Assembly: GCA_900315015.1 (NCBI GenBank) | Contig: OMXJ01000012.1 | Coordinates: 38,425 to 102,424 of the forward strand | Length of the DNA: 64,000 nt | Direction of reading: 5' to 3' | Origin: an uncultured Eubacteriales bacterium | GTDB taxonomy: Bacteria; Bacillota; Clostridia; Lachnospirales; Lachnospiraceae | In this document: positions 35,070 to 43,730 of the stretch, in pieces | How positions within the stretch are numbered: the first letter of the stretch is position 1 | Layout of the letters: each line of letters opens with the position of its first letter | The notes under the pieces: generated by a model | What the model saw: the letters and a program-made list of their open reading frames with translations, nothing else | What the model was told of the DNA's origin: nothing | Databases searched by the model: none | Program-made: the position numbers and the translations under genes

Positions 35070-37795
35070 TTCTTTGCTCCCCTAGCAAACGCTTTTTTTA
35101 TGTTGGCATCAAGGATTGCATGAAGATACTCATCCTTTATTCTTTCAATAGGTTCTGGCGCCGGACGTGCTGTATAGTAGCCCTGCACAAGGTCACAGCC
35201 AAGCTCGACTGCCACCTCAAGCTCTTCCTTTGTCTCAACGCCCTCAGCGATTACCTTAATGTTATTTTTCTTAGAAAAATCAACTGCATTCTTAACAAGC
35301 ATCCTCTTATTTTCATCCTTGTCAATGCCGCTTATGAGAAAACGGTCGATTTTAATAAGATCCGGCTTGTATCTCAAAAGATTTATGGCATTAGAATAAC
35401 CAGAGCCATAATCATCTATGGCAAGACCGGCGGCAGTGCCATCTGCACCCTTGACATTCCTTATGCCTTCAAGCTCAGCATCAGATAAATCAGCACCCTC
35501 CGTCACTTCAAAGATAATATTTCCGATATAATCCTTGTATTCATTAGAAAGCTTAGCCATCTCTTCACTAGAGATGTGACTGCCCGGAATGGAATTGACA
35601 AAAATCTTCTTTCCAAAGAAGCTCGAATTATCTTCAGCGTACCTTTTCAGAACATTTTTAATGGTCGCAGACTCTATGTCCACAAGCCTATTGTACTCCG
35701 TTGCTATCTGAATAATTTCAACAGGTGACATATTAATTCCGCTGCCGGTCCTCATAAGAGCCTCATAGGCAAAAATCTCACCGTTCTTTAAATCAACGAT
35801 AGGCTGGAAGTAATAGGTAAAGAGATTCTTCTCAACAAGGAGATTGAACTCATTATATCTTTCCTTTGAGGTATTGATATTAATAGAAACACCGGTCTTT
35901 CTCTTTTTCTTCATGCTGTTAAGCAGCATCTCACCGTTTGCAAGATTCATATAAGTCAAAATTGAATCATTCCAACCAGCTGCAACAACAGTATGCCCGA
36001 TATTTACCTCAAGCTCATACTTCTTATCTTCTCTTCTGTTGTACTTAGCCAGAACATCTGCAAAAATGGTATCCGAGGTCTCAATAAATTCATCTACGAT
36101 CACCCTATCATCAACACTTACAACAGCCAAAAAGCTCTCTTCTGTTACTCTTGCAAGCTGCAGCTTACCATTCCCCGATAGCTGAATGGCCTCACCGACA
36201 AAGCGAACCATCTTTCCGACATCATCAAATCCATAGGTACTAAGAAGATATTCATAATCCCTTATATTATAGATGCTGACAATAATGCCCCTGCTATGAT
36301 TATCAGGATTTACAGAAAGGCCGTCAAACCACTCCTCAAGACCTTTTAGATTCATGAGCTCGGTGACCTGATCCACCTTCTTAGAATTATCAACTGTCCT
36401 CTTTAGCTTCTTTCTAGATATCTTATTTACAAGATTATTGATAGCAAGATTCAGTATCTTAGTAACACGCACAATAATCGGTGCATTAAGAACGATATCC
36501 TTTACCCACATCACGAAAATACCGCACGGCCTAGAGCCGACTGTCATCGCATTGAGCACGACCATCGATTCATCCTCTAGCCACTCATCAAGATATGGCA
36601 CCATATCAGAAAGATTGAAGTACTTGGCCTTAGACCCCTTCTTTCTTTCAGTATTCTTGGTAGAAAAGAGCAGAAGCTTTTCAGTAAACGGCTCCTTCTC
36701 ATCATTTATTTCAATATCAGAAATCTCAGAAAGCAGGAAATCATTATTAAGGCTTACATAAGAATCCTCAAAAATTGCCCCAGCCAAAACATTTCCTAGT
36801 GAGTTAAGATTTGTGCAATCTATGATATGCTCTGCAACACGAGTGGTACTTTCCTCACTCCAGATCTGCATTTCATTAAGCTCATAGAGCTCTCTTGCTC
36901 TTTTTCTATAATCAACTTGGTTAAGATCGTTATATCTGCACGATTCAGATAAAATATACTTATAATACTCAAGAAAAATGCCCGGCTTTAAGGTTCCATC
37001 CTTTGCCCCCTGGCAGATTCCAAAAATCTGCTCCGTCAGCATCTCAATGTCCTCTTTACAGGTAGTAAGTCTAGGTCTCCTGTATAAGGTCTCCTGGATT
37101 CCATCAAAACCTGTAACCATCACATCCTCTGGCACCCTATAGCCATGCTCCTGCAGTTCATCAATAACTGCAAAAGCCATGGTATCATTCGCGCAGACAA
37201 AAATCTCCGGAATAATTCTTCCTGAATCAAAGACCTTCTTCATTACTTCCTTTGTCGGTCCATGCCAATAGTCGCCATATCCTATATTATCTTCGCTGAA
37301 CGGAATACCAAATTCTCTAAGGACAGCCTTATATGCCTTTAATCTCGTTTCACTAGCTTCATCACCCTTTATGCCCGCAACAAAGAAAGGGTCATGTATC
37401 ATATAATCATCAAATATCTGACGGAGCATCTTCTTGTATGCCGTCTCATATCGTCTTATTATACAATAACACCCATCTCTTTCACCGTGCACAAGAATGA
37501 CTGGAACATTCTTTATTTTCGCCGGTTCTATTATTTCATCAATAATGTCCTTATTGTAAAAGCTTTCGTATAGAATAACAAGTGCATCAATAACGTCATA
37601 ATTGATTGCCTTATAAATTTTTGCTGCACCCTTCGCATATTCATCCATCGTATAAAAATCTTTTACACTATCGAACACTATTATTTTGTACTCAGTGCCC
37701 TTCACTTTTTTATACAAATCACTTAGGAATTCTGTTCTATATTCATCCCTAATGACCGTGAGGCACACGCCGATAATCTTTTTATCCCCTAACAT
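35066..37795 (-). CDS. Cyclic-di-GMP phosphodiesterase with LacI-type ligand-binding sensor (PBP1-GGDEF-EAL)
   Basis: A 909-residue cytoplasmic signalling protein. Residues 1-285 form a periplasmic-binding-like fold of the LacI/GalR regulator type (IFVCANDTMAFAVIDEL at 198-214; VMVTGFDGIQETLYRRPRLTT at 225-245), but with no helix-turn-helix and no signal peptide. A linker (285-470) leads to a degenerate GGDEF domain (about 475-640, RVTEESFLAVV in place of GGDEF) and an EAL domain (660-890). EAL catalytic residues look intact: EALMR (678-682), N734, E766, D794/D795, K816, E851 and QGY (871). It should hydrolyse c-di-GMP in response to a small intracellular ligand, perhaps a sugar. It has its own promoter and terminator. 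Confidence 0.92.
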   Translation of the reverse strand: MLGDKKIIGVCLTVIRDEYRTEFLSDLYKKVKGTEYKIIVFDSVKDFYTMDEYAKGAAKIYKAINYDVIDALVILYESFYNKDIIDEIIEPAKIKNVPVILVHGERDGCYCIIRRYETAYKKMLRQIFDDYMIHDPFFVAGIKGDEASETRLKAYKAVLREFGIPFSEDNIGYGDYWHGPTKEVMKKVFDSGRIIPEIFVCANDTMAFAVIDELQEHGYRVPEDVMVTGFDGIQETLYRRPRLTTCKEDIEMLTEQIFGICQGAKDGTLKPGIFLEYYKYILSESCRYNDLNQVDYRKRARELYELNEMQIWSEESTTRVAEHIIDCTNLNSLGNVLAGAIFEDSYVSLNNDFLLSEISDIEINDEKEPFTEKLLLFSTKNTERKKGSKAKYFNLSDMVPYLDEWLEDESMVVLNAMTVGSRPCGIFVMWVKDIVLNAPIIVRVTKILNLAINNLVNKISRKKLKRTVDNSKKVDQVTELMNLKGLEEWFDGLSVNPDNHSRGIIVSIYNIRDYEYLLSTYGFDDVGKMVRFVGEAIQLSGNGKLQLARVTEESFLAVVSVDDRVIVDEFIETSDTIFADVLAKYNRREDKKYELEVNIGHTVVAAGWNDSILTYMNLANGEMLLNSMKKKRKTGVSININTSKERYNEFNLLVEKNLFTYYFQPIVDLKNGEIFAYEALMRTGSGINMSPVEIIQIATEYNRLVDIESATIKNVLKRYAEDNSSFFGKKIFVNSIPGSHISSEEMAKLSNEYKDYIGNIIFEVTEGADLSDAELEGIRNVKGADGTAAGLAIDDYGSGYSNAINLLRYKPDLIKIDRFLISGIDKDENKRMLVKNAVDFSKKNNIKVIAEGVETKEELEVAVELGCDLVQGYYTARPAPEPIERIKDEYLHAILDANIKKAFARGAKK

Positions 37796-37876
37796 TTATC
37801 CCCCGTTTTTCTTTTTCATCAACCTCGCAAATCCAACAAAATTTTACATTCGCGCGCACCACCAAATAATACAACT

Positions 37877-37905
37877 ATTATATACCATTTTTATATATTT
37901 GTCTA
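37877..37905 (-). promoter_or_regulatory. Sigma-A promoter for the EAL-protein gene
   Basis: TAGACA (37905-37900), 17-bp spacer, TATAAT (37882-37877). A perfect 12-bp palindrome TTAAACGTTTAA (37936-37947) lies about 30 bp upstream of the -35. Confidence 0.75.
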
Positions 37906-38003
37906 GTTTTTACTTGTTTTTCCGACCATTTTTAGTTAAACGTTTAAGTTACGATTAAATGGCTTAAAAAGACCTTTTTTACAAAAATTTTACCAAATAA
38001 AAA

Positions 38004-38033
38004 AAATACCGGCATCCGAAGATACCGGTATTT
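38004..38033 (-). terminator. Terminator after the cell-wall hydrolase gene, UUCG loop
   Basis: AAATACCGG / CCGGTATTT outer stem with an inner ATC/GAT and a TTCG tetraloop on the minus strand, then TTTTTTTATTT. Confidence 0.9.
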
Positions 38034-38045
38034 GAATAATCAATA

Positions 38046-38951
38046 TCAATCCTTAAAGAACTCATGAACGCCCCACTTAAGGCACTTGTCAAGAGTATCG
38101 AACCAGCTTGCTGTGCTCTTTGGTGTTGCTGAACGCATGAAGAAATAAGTTGCTCCATTTGAATAATCCTCACCTGAAAGAGCTCTCTTTACAGCCTTCT
38201 TTGTAAGGTCTGAAGCTGTTGCTCTGTAGAAGATACCAGTTGTAACTGGCTGGAACTGACGCTTCTGAAGGATTACACCTTCGATTGTATTAGGGAAGCC
38301 CTTAGTATTTACTCTATTGAGAATTACATTTGCTACGAGAATTCTTCCGAATACGTCCTGATCACCTGCTTCACACTCTACGATTCTGTAAAGCATATCA
38401 AGTTCATCTGCTGTAACCTCTTTAACAAACTTCTTATTGTACTTAAAGGTAAGACCCTCTGGAACATCATCAGGGATGTCTGTTGTGCCAGCCATCTGAA
38501 TCATCTTTTCCTTTTCTTCAGCTGATACATATACAGATGAAGTAACATTTCCTGTAATAGAAGCTGTGATTCCTGTAAGAGTCTCTGATACTATTGTATT
38601 GATATAATCAGTATCTTCATTTACCTCAACTGCTTCTTCCTCCTCTTCTGAAACCTGGATGGTTGAAGCAAGAGTATTTGCAAGTGAAGCCTTTACTACT
38701 GATGATGAAGCTGTTTCTACTACATTCTTTACGCTTGAAACTGTGCTTGTTGCTGCTGATGCAAGAGCCTCGGCACTAAAGGTTGTACCCTCTGACTCAA
38801 TTTCAACTACACTGCTATCTTCGTTTACGTTTGCATATGAAGGAGTACTGCTAACTCCTAATGAAAAAATAACTGCTGTTGCAAGCATTGTTGCTGCCGC
38901 TCTACGTATCATACGGTCCCCCATAATCTGAACTAATACCTTCTTAGTCAT
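38046..38951 (-). CDS. Secreted cell wall hydrolase, SleB/CwlJ family
   Basis: A 301-residue exported protein. The N-terminus has a basic start, a hydrophobic core (MIRRAAATMLATAVIFSLGV) and a likely cleavage after SYA. A low-complexity Ser/Val/Ala/Glu region follows (about 40-170). The C-terminal about 120 residues form the cell-wall hydrolase domain: MLYRIVECEAGDQDVFGRILVANVILNRVNTKGFPNTIEGVI, QFQPVTTG, FF(M)RSATPK. The glutamate in ECEAG is the presumed catalytic residue of this family. It acts on peptidoglycan outside the membrane; in non-spore contexts such proteins serve growth or remodelling. A perfect consensus promoter is at 39054-39082. Confidence 0.9.
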   Translation of the reverse strand: MTKKVLVQIMGDRMIRRAAATMLATAVIFSLGVSSTPSYANVNEDSSVVEIESEGTTFSAEALASAATSTVSSVKNVVETASSSVVKASLANTLASTIQVSEEEEEAVEVNEDTDYINTIVSETLTGITASITGNVTSSVYVSAEEKEKMIQMAGTTDIPDDVPEGLTFKYNKKFVKEVTADELDMLYRIVECEAGDQDVFGRILVANVILNRVNTKGFPNTIEGVILQKRQFQPVTTGIFYRATASDLTKKAVKRALSGEDYSNGATYFFMRSATPKSTASWFDTLDKCLKWGVHEFFKD

Positions 38952-39320
38952 TTTTATTTCCTCTTTTCTTTTTTGTTGTTCGACTTTGAAGCTTAGCAGT
39001 CTCCCCTCTGCCGCTCCTCAACATTTTTGATTTTCTCTGTAATATTCGTAAAGATTATAACAAAACTATTTTAATTTGTCAAGCATTTTTGCAACTCTTT
39101 TGTAACAACTTCGTAATATTTAATGAAACCCTTGCAAATCCAAGGCTTTAAGTATGCGATTTCTTATATTATTTAATCAAATTTCACATTCTACTATTGT
39201 AGAATTTTTATGTTCTACAACGGTCTAATTGTTGTGATTTTGTTACAATTATTATCTCGTTTTTTCATATTTATTCGAGTCATAAAAAATTCAATGAGTA
39301 ATTCCTGCAAACGTAAAATA
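38952..39320. other. Intergenic region upstream of the cell-wall hydrolase gene
   Basis: Holds the promoter at 39054-39082 and a leader of about 95 nt. Beyond that it is A+T rich with small inverted repeats (ATTCTAC / GTAGAAT near 39190-39208). No gene or known RNA is visible. Confidence 0.6.
39054..39082 (-). promoter_or_regulatory. Perfect consensus sigma-A promoter for the cell-wall hydrolase gene
   Basis: TTGACA (39082-39077), 17-bp spacer, TATAAT (39059-39054), all twelve consensus bases. Predicts strong constitutive expression. Confidence 0.9.
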
Positions 39321-39352
39321 AAAAAGCGCCGCACAATCCCGCGACGCTTTTT
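39321..39352 (-). terminator. Terminator after the GH36 galactosidase gene
   Basis: AAAAAGCGCCGC / GCGACGCTTTTT imperfect stem, with TTTTTTATTTT on the minus strand. Ends the galactoside operon. Confidence 0.85.
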
Positions 39353-39430
39353 GTATTTATCTTACTATCTTATTTACTTTTAGACTTCACCTTTATAAAC
39401 TGTCAAAGATGAAAAATACGCAAAATCCGC

Positions 39431-42055
39431 TTAACCGTCTTGCTTTTCTATAAAATACATTCTAGAGCCAAAATCCGGATAATAGCGGCTCTTTTCAGAA
39501 AAACCAACGCCCGCAAAGTTCGGTGAAAGCTGAACTCCTGCGTTCATAAGCGTTTCGCCGAAGGCCGTAACCTCCTCCTTTTCCCCTGCAAGCTTGTAGA
39601 ATCTTGCAATAGTGCGCTGCATGGCTGAGTCATTTTTTATATGTACCGGAGAAGCTGTATTTACCAGATCTCCAAAGCCCTTTATATTAACGTCTTCTGG
39701 AATATTTGCAAAGCTGTAGAGTGTCTGTTCGTCAAGTCCTTTGGCAAAGAAGACATTATTTTGACTATTTGGCACACTAAGTACATGGAGAGTGCCCGCA
39801 ACTGCCTTGCTCTTATTTTGAGCAACGGTGATGAAACCGTAGTCATTGCCTGAATTTAAATTTCCATCCACCTCTAGCGGTGATATTCTTCTGCCAAAGC
39901 TTCCATAAGTTCCTCTCGCAGCAAAGCCACCCCTATAAAGCGTTCCGTATTGGAGCACCTTTCTCCACTTCTTATAAAGAGCAACCTGAGCTTTAACCTT
40001 CAAAAACTCCTCCCTGCTTAAATCCACCAGATTCAGCTCGTACCCTAAAACGCCAAAACAGGCCATATTAAAACGAGATTCCAGCGGAGTTTTACGAAGT
40101 GTCTGGTGATTAGGCGAGGTTGAAACATGGCTCGTGTAGGTGCTCTGCGGATAGCCATAGCTTAGGCCTGTTTGAATTTCAGCTCTGCAGAGGGCATCGG
40201 TATTATCACTTGCCCATATCTGAGGAAAGAACGAAAGTATTCCTAAATCAAAGCGATTTCCACCAGCTGCACAGCCCTCAAATAAGATATCCGGAAATTT
40301 TTTAGTCAGATGCTCCATTATCTCATAAAGACCAAGTACATAGCGATGTGAGAATTCCTTCTGGCTCCTTCCTTCTACACCTTTAGAATAATAATCCGTA
40401 AATACGCGGTTAAAATCCCACTTCACATAGGCGATGTTCGCAGAAGAAAATACCTTTTCCATGGCAGCCTTAATATAATCTCTCACCTCTTCTTTAGTCA
40501 GATCAAGAAGCCTTTGATTTCTGCCTTCAGAATGAGTCTGCCCAGGAATATCCACAGCCCAGTCAGGATGCTTTTTGTAAAGATTACTATTAACATTTAC
40601 CATCTCAGGCTCTACCCATATTCCAAAATCCATGCCAAGTGCATTGATTTGTTCAGCAAAGCCTTTAAGACCATTCGGGAATTTCTTTAAATTAACCTCC
40701 CAGTCTCCGAGACCCTTGGTATCGTCATCTCTTTCACCGAACCATCCGTCATCGCAGACAAAAAGCTCTATTCCTGCCTCTGCTGCCTTTTTAGCAAGGC
40801 GAAGAAGCTTACCTTCTGTAATCTTAAAATAAGCCGCCTCCCAGCTATTAAGCAAAATCGGGCGCACCTTCTTCTTGTACTTACCTCTTACTACGTGTTC
40901 TCTTACGAAGGTATACATATTATGGCTAAGCGTGGTGAAGCCCTCTGCCGAAAAGGTCATTACTGCCTCCGGAGAATTAAAGCTCTCACCAGGACGCAGA
41001 GTCCACTCAAAGCTCTCAGGATTAATTCCAGAAAGGATCCTGGTTCTGCCCTCGCGGTTTACCTCAGCGCTTTCAAGGTGATTTCCGCTGTAAATCAGGT
41101 TAAAGCCGAATACCCTGCCGCTCTCCTCTGTGGCTGCCGGTTCACTTACCATAAAGAATGGATTTGCTGCGTTTGAAGAAGTTCCGGTAAAGGAGGAATT
41201 AACAAACCTTCCATGATTTAGCTCTATGGTATGCTTTGCCATCTCCCTTGCCCAGGCACCGCCAAAGGTGGTGACATTATAGCCATGCTCCGGCAGATCT
41301 AGCTGCAGGCTCATAGCACTCTTAATCACTACCTTATCAGGTGATTTACTAAAACACTTTTTCAATTCTGAAGCTTCTCCTAAAGGCTGTTTTGTCTTCG
41401 CAGCACCTCCTGAGGCTTCTTCCTGTAATTCACCCGATACTTCTTCCTTTAGAATAGAGCTTCTCACCTCTTCCTCCCTTGCAGGCGCACCTAGGTAAGT
41501 AACCCTCGTAATCCTTGATATAACATCGCACTCTGAAAAGACCTTGTAAAAGATTTCAACCCTAAGGCCTCTATTTTCATCTTCAAAGACGGTCTTAAGA
41601 TATTCTGAATCATTTCCTTCATTGTAGGAATATGGAAGTGCAAAAGTGCTTTGCTCTTTTAAACCGCTTTCTCTAGAAGCCAGGCCGCCCTCATCCTCTT
41701 TATACTTACTTACTCCTAGGACCGGAGCCTCTGCATGTTTAAACTTTAGCTCCATACTGGAGCTTGCATCCGGAAACTCTGCCTCCACTAAAGGCGTGCT
41801 TAAATCGCCGTGTCCGTAGCTGCTTACCTCGAGGCACACGCTCTCAAGGCTTATGCTCTCCCCCTGTGCATCATAGACAGTGGAATTGCCCGGCACAAAG
41901 GGGCGCTTAAAATCCAGGCACTTTAAATCTCTCGCACTCTTATAGGCAATTTTGCTGCCATAGTAGAGGTGCAAAAGAAGTCCTCCCTGCTTTTTCATGA
42001 CATAACTGGTATTCTTTGTTTCAATTATAATGTACGGATCTAGGAATTTTATCAT
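39431..42055 (-). CDS. Alpha-galactosidase, glycoside hydrolase family 36
   Basis: An 874-residue retaining alpha-galactosidase of family 36, cytosolic (no signal peptide). Typical blocks: LLNSWEAAYF, VCDDGWFGERDDDTKGLGDW, GIWVEPEMVN, the nucleophile in YVKWDFNR, FEGCAAGGNRFDLG, and the acid/base aspartate in WASDNTDA. A low-complexity acidic insertion of about 50 residues (190-241) interrupts the N-terminal beta domain, making the protein longer than the usual about 730. ATG at 42055 is chosen because a longer reading adds an unconserved head that overlaps the AAGGAG site. Last gene of the galactoside operon: it would split melibiose/raffinose-type sugars imported by the symporter. Confidence 0.94.
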   Translation of the reverse strand: MIKFLDPYIIIETKNTSYVMKKQGGLLLHLYYGSKIAYKSARDLKCLDFKRPFVPGNSTVYDAQGESISLESVCLEVSSYGHGDLSTPLVEAEFPDASSSMELKFKHAEAPVLGVSKYKEDEGGLASRESGLKEQSTFALPYSYNEGNDSEYLKTVFEDENRGLRVEIFYKVFSECDVISRITRVTYLGAPAREEEVRSSILKEEVSGELQEEASGGAAKTKQPLGEASELKKCFSKSPDKVVIKSAMSLQLDLPEHGYNVTTFGGAWAREMAKHTIELNHGRFVNSSFTGTSSNAANPFFMVSEPAATEESGRVFGFNLIYSGNHLESAEVNREGRTRILSGINPESFEWTLRPGESFNSPEAVMTFSAEGFTTLSHNMYTFVREHVVRGKYKKKVRPILLNSWEAAYFKITEGKLLRLAKKAAEAGIELFVCDDGWFGERDDDTKGLGDWEVNLKKFPNGLKGFAEQINALGMDFGIWVEPEMVNVNSNLYKKHPDWAVDIPGQTHSEGRNQRLLDLTKEEVRDYIKAAMEKVFSSANIAYVKWDFNRVFTDYYSKGVEGRSQKEFSHRYVLGLYEIMEHLTKKFPDILFEGCAAGGNRFDLGILSFFPQIWASDNTDALCRAEIQTGLSYGYPQSTYTSHVSTSPNHQTLRKTPLESRFNMACFGVLGYELNLVDLSREEFLKVKAQVALYKKWRKVLQYGTLYRGGFAARGTYGSFGRRISPLEVDGNLNSGNDYGFITVAQNKSKAVAGTLHVLSVPNSQNNVFFAKGLDEQTLYSFANIPEDVNIKGFGDLVNTASPVHIKNDSAMQRTIARFYKLAGEKEEVTAFGETLMNAGVQLSPNFAGVGFSEKSRYYPDFGSRMYFIEKQDG

Positions 42056-42082
42056 ATCCTCATCACCTCTCCTTAAATGAAA

Positions 42083-42103
42083 CATGCACCTCACTGGTGC
42101 ATG
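42083..42103 (-). promoter_or_regulatory. Intercistronic hairpin upstream of the GH36 gene
   Basis: CATGCACC / GGTGCATG, 8-bp stem with a 5-base loop, between the symporter stop and the GH36 ribosome site. The minus strand continues TTTCATTT, a weak U-tract; it could trim expression of the distal gene or mark an RNA-processing site. Confidence 0.45.
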
Positions 42104-42133
42104 TTCAGGCTTATAAGATATTTTGCCTTACTG

Positions 42134-43543
42134 CTACTTAGCTGCCTTTTTAGCTTCCAGCTCCTTGGTGATTTCTTCCATCTTCTTCTCGTTAAGAATG
42201 AACTTCTTTTTGAAGATAAGAATAGCCACTACAAGACCAATGACAGGAATTATGGTCATTGTCATTCTAAGGCCTGTCTTAGCTGAATCAGAAACTTTAA
42301 GCGAGAAATCAACAAGTTTATCAGCCTCGGTTGTTTCTGCATTACTAAGCTTATTAATAGATAAGCACATTGCTGCAACGAAGGCTGCAACGCCTGAGGC
42401 AAGCTTAACCACGAAGGTCTGCATAGAGAAAATAACAGACTCATCTCTTCTGCCATTCTTTAACTCACCGTAATCAACCGTATTGGCAAGAAAAACAGTG
42501 GTTAAAACCTGTAGAACACCATTAGCTGCAAAGATGAAGAAGCCTGGAACAAAAAGAATATATACATTATCCATTCCTGTAAAAGCAATGGCCAAAAGCA
42601 CTGCATAACCTATAACAGCAGAGAAAAGCGTAATGTAGAAAATCTTAACATTAGAAAACTTCTTTCTAAGCAGCGGATAAACAATCATCATCGAAAGAAT
42701 CTGGATTGCACCGCCGAACATGTTAAATATAGTATAGCTATTGTACCAGCTCGTTCCACCAAAATCATACTTGAAGAAATATATAACAAGGTTTGAAGTT
42801 ATGTAAACCGAACAGTTAATCAAAACTATAGCTATAACAGTAACTACAGCCTGGTCATTCTTCAAAAGTGCTGAAAACATCTTCCCAACGGTAGCTGACT
42901 CAACATTTACAGTTGACTTTTCCTTGATCGTAATGCAGGCAACGGTTTCAAAAATAACAAACAGCACTGCAATGATAAGAGCATACCACTTAAAACCTAT
43001 TCTCTCATACTTTGAGATTGCATGCACTATACTCATTGTAAAGATGGTAACAAGAGCAGAACCAACACCTGCGCAGGTTCTTGCAAGAGTTGTAAGTCCC
43101 TCACGTTCTCTTCCGCCCTTTGTAAATGCCGGTATCATCGACCAATACGGAATGTCCATAATTGTATAAGTAACTCCCCAAAGAATGTAGGTAACAGAGG
43201 CGTAAGCTAAAAGCCCTGCTCCATCAAGCTTTGGCGGTGCCGCAAACATAATGAATAAAATAATCGCATTCGTTATGGTACCAATAAACAGCCAAGGTCT
43301 GAACTTTCCCCACCTGGTACGGGTCTTTGCAACCACAATACCCATGATAGGATCATTAAAAGCATCAAACACTCTCGCTACAAGGAGCAGTACACCCATA
43401 GCCGCCGCGCTTACTCCTAAAACATCCTGGAAATAATACAGTACATAGCTTGCCGAAAGCATGTACACCATATCCTTACCGACAGCCGCAAGACCATAGG
43501 CGGTCTTCTCCTCACTGGTAAGCCTTACTTCTTTATCTTCCAT
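42134..43543 (-). CDS. GPH-family sugar:cation symporter (MelB-like)
   Basis: A 469-residue transporter of the glycoside-pentoside-hexuronide:cation family, twelve membrane helices. Family marks: YGLAAVGKDMVYMLSASYVLYYF at helix 1, DAFNDPIMGIVVAKTRTRWGKFRPWLFIG after helix 2-3 (cation and substrate contact region in MelB), and DYGELKNGRRDESVIFSMQTFVVKLASGV near helix 10. It would import galactosides with Na+ or H+. GGAGGG lies 7 bases before the start at 43543. It is flanked by the two galactosidases it serves. Confidence 0.93.
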   Translation of the reverse strand: MEDKEVRLTSEEKTAYGLAAVGKDMVYMLSASYVLYYFQDVLGVSAAAMGVLLLVARVFDAFNDPIMGIVVAKTRTRWGKFRPWLFIGTITNAIILFIMFAAPPKLDGAGLLAYASVTYILWGVTYTIMDIPYWSMIPAFTKGGREREGLTTLARTCAGVGSALVTIFTMSIVHAISKYERIGFKWYALIIAVLFVIFETVACITIKEKSTVNVESATVGKMFSALLKNDQAVVTVIAIVLINCSVYITSNLVIYFFKYDFGGTSWYNSYTIFNMFGGAIQILSMMIVYPLLRKKFSNVKIFYITLFSAVIGYAVLLAIAFTGMDNVYILFVPGFFIFAANGVLQVLTTVFLANTVDYGELKNGRRDESVIFSMQTFVVKLASGVAAFVAAMCLSINKLSNAETTEADKLVDFSLKVSDSAKTGLRMTMTIIPVIGLVVAILIFKKKFILNEKKMEEITKELEAKKAAK

Positions 43544-43558
43544 ACGTAAACCCTCCAT

Positions 43559-43671
43559 TTACCTATACTAGCCTGGTTTATTCATATCTTACCTATGCTA
43601 GCCTGGTTTATTCAAGTCTTAACCTATGCTTTGCCTGGTTTATTCAAGTCTTACCCATGCTAGCCTGGTTT
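43559..43671. repeat. 30-bp tandem repeat between GH2 and symporter genes
   Basis: Copies of TTACCTATGCTAGCCTGGTT-plus-TATTCAAGTC at 43559-43588, 43589-43618, 43619-43650 (2-bp insertion) and a partial copy at 43651-43671. It fills most of the leader of the symporter gene within the operon. Confidence 0.88.
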
Positions 43672-43730
43672 AAATCACAAACCATACTTCCTAACCCTAA
43701 AGCAGCATAATAACCAATATATTATAATTC

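Noticed and set aside
35015..35488. Plus-strand open frame with SLHLSLHL-type repeats
   Set aside because: It is produced by the 12-bp tandem repeat and reads antisense to the EAL gene, with no ribosome site.
36000..36400. Diguanylate cyclase activity of the GGDEF domain
   Set aside because: The active-site motif is replaced (RVTEESFLAVV), so only a regulatory role is likely.
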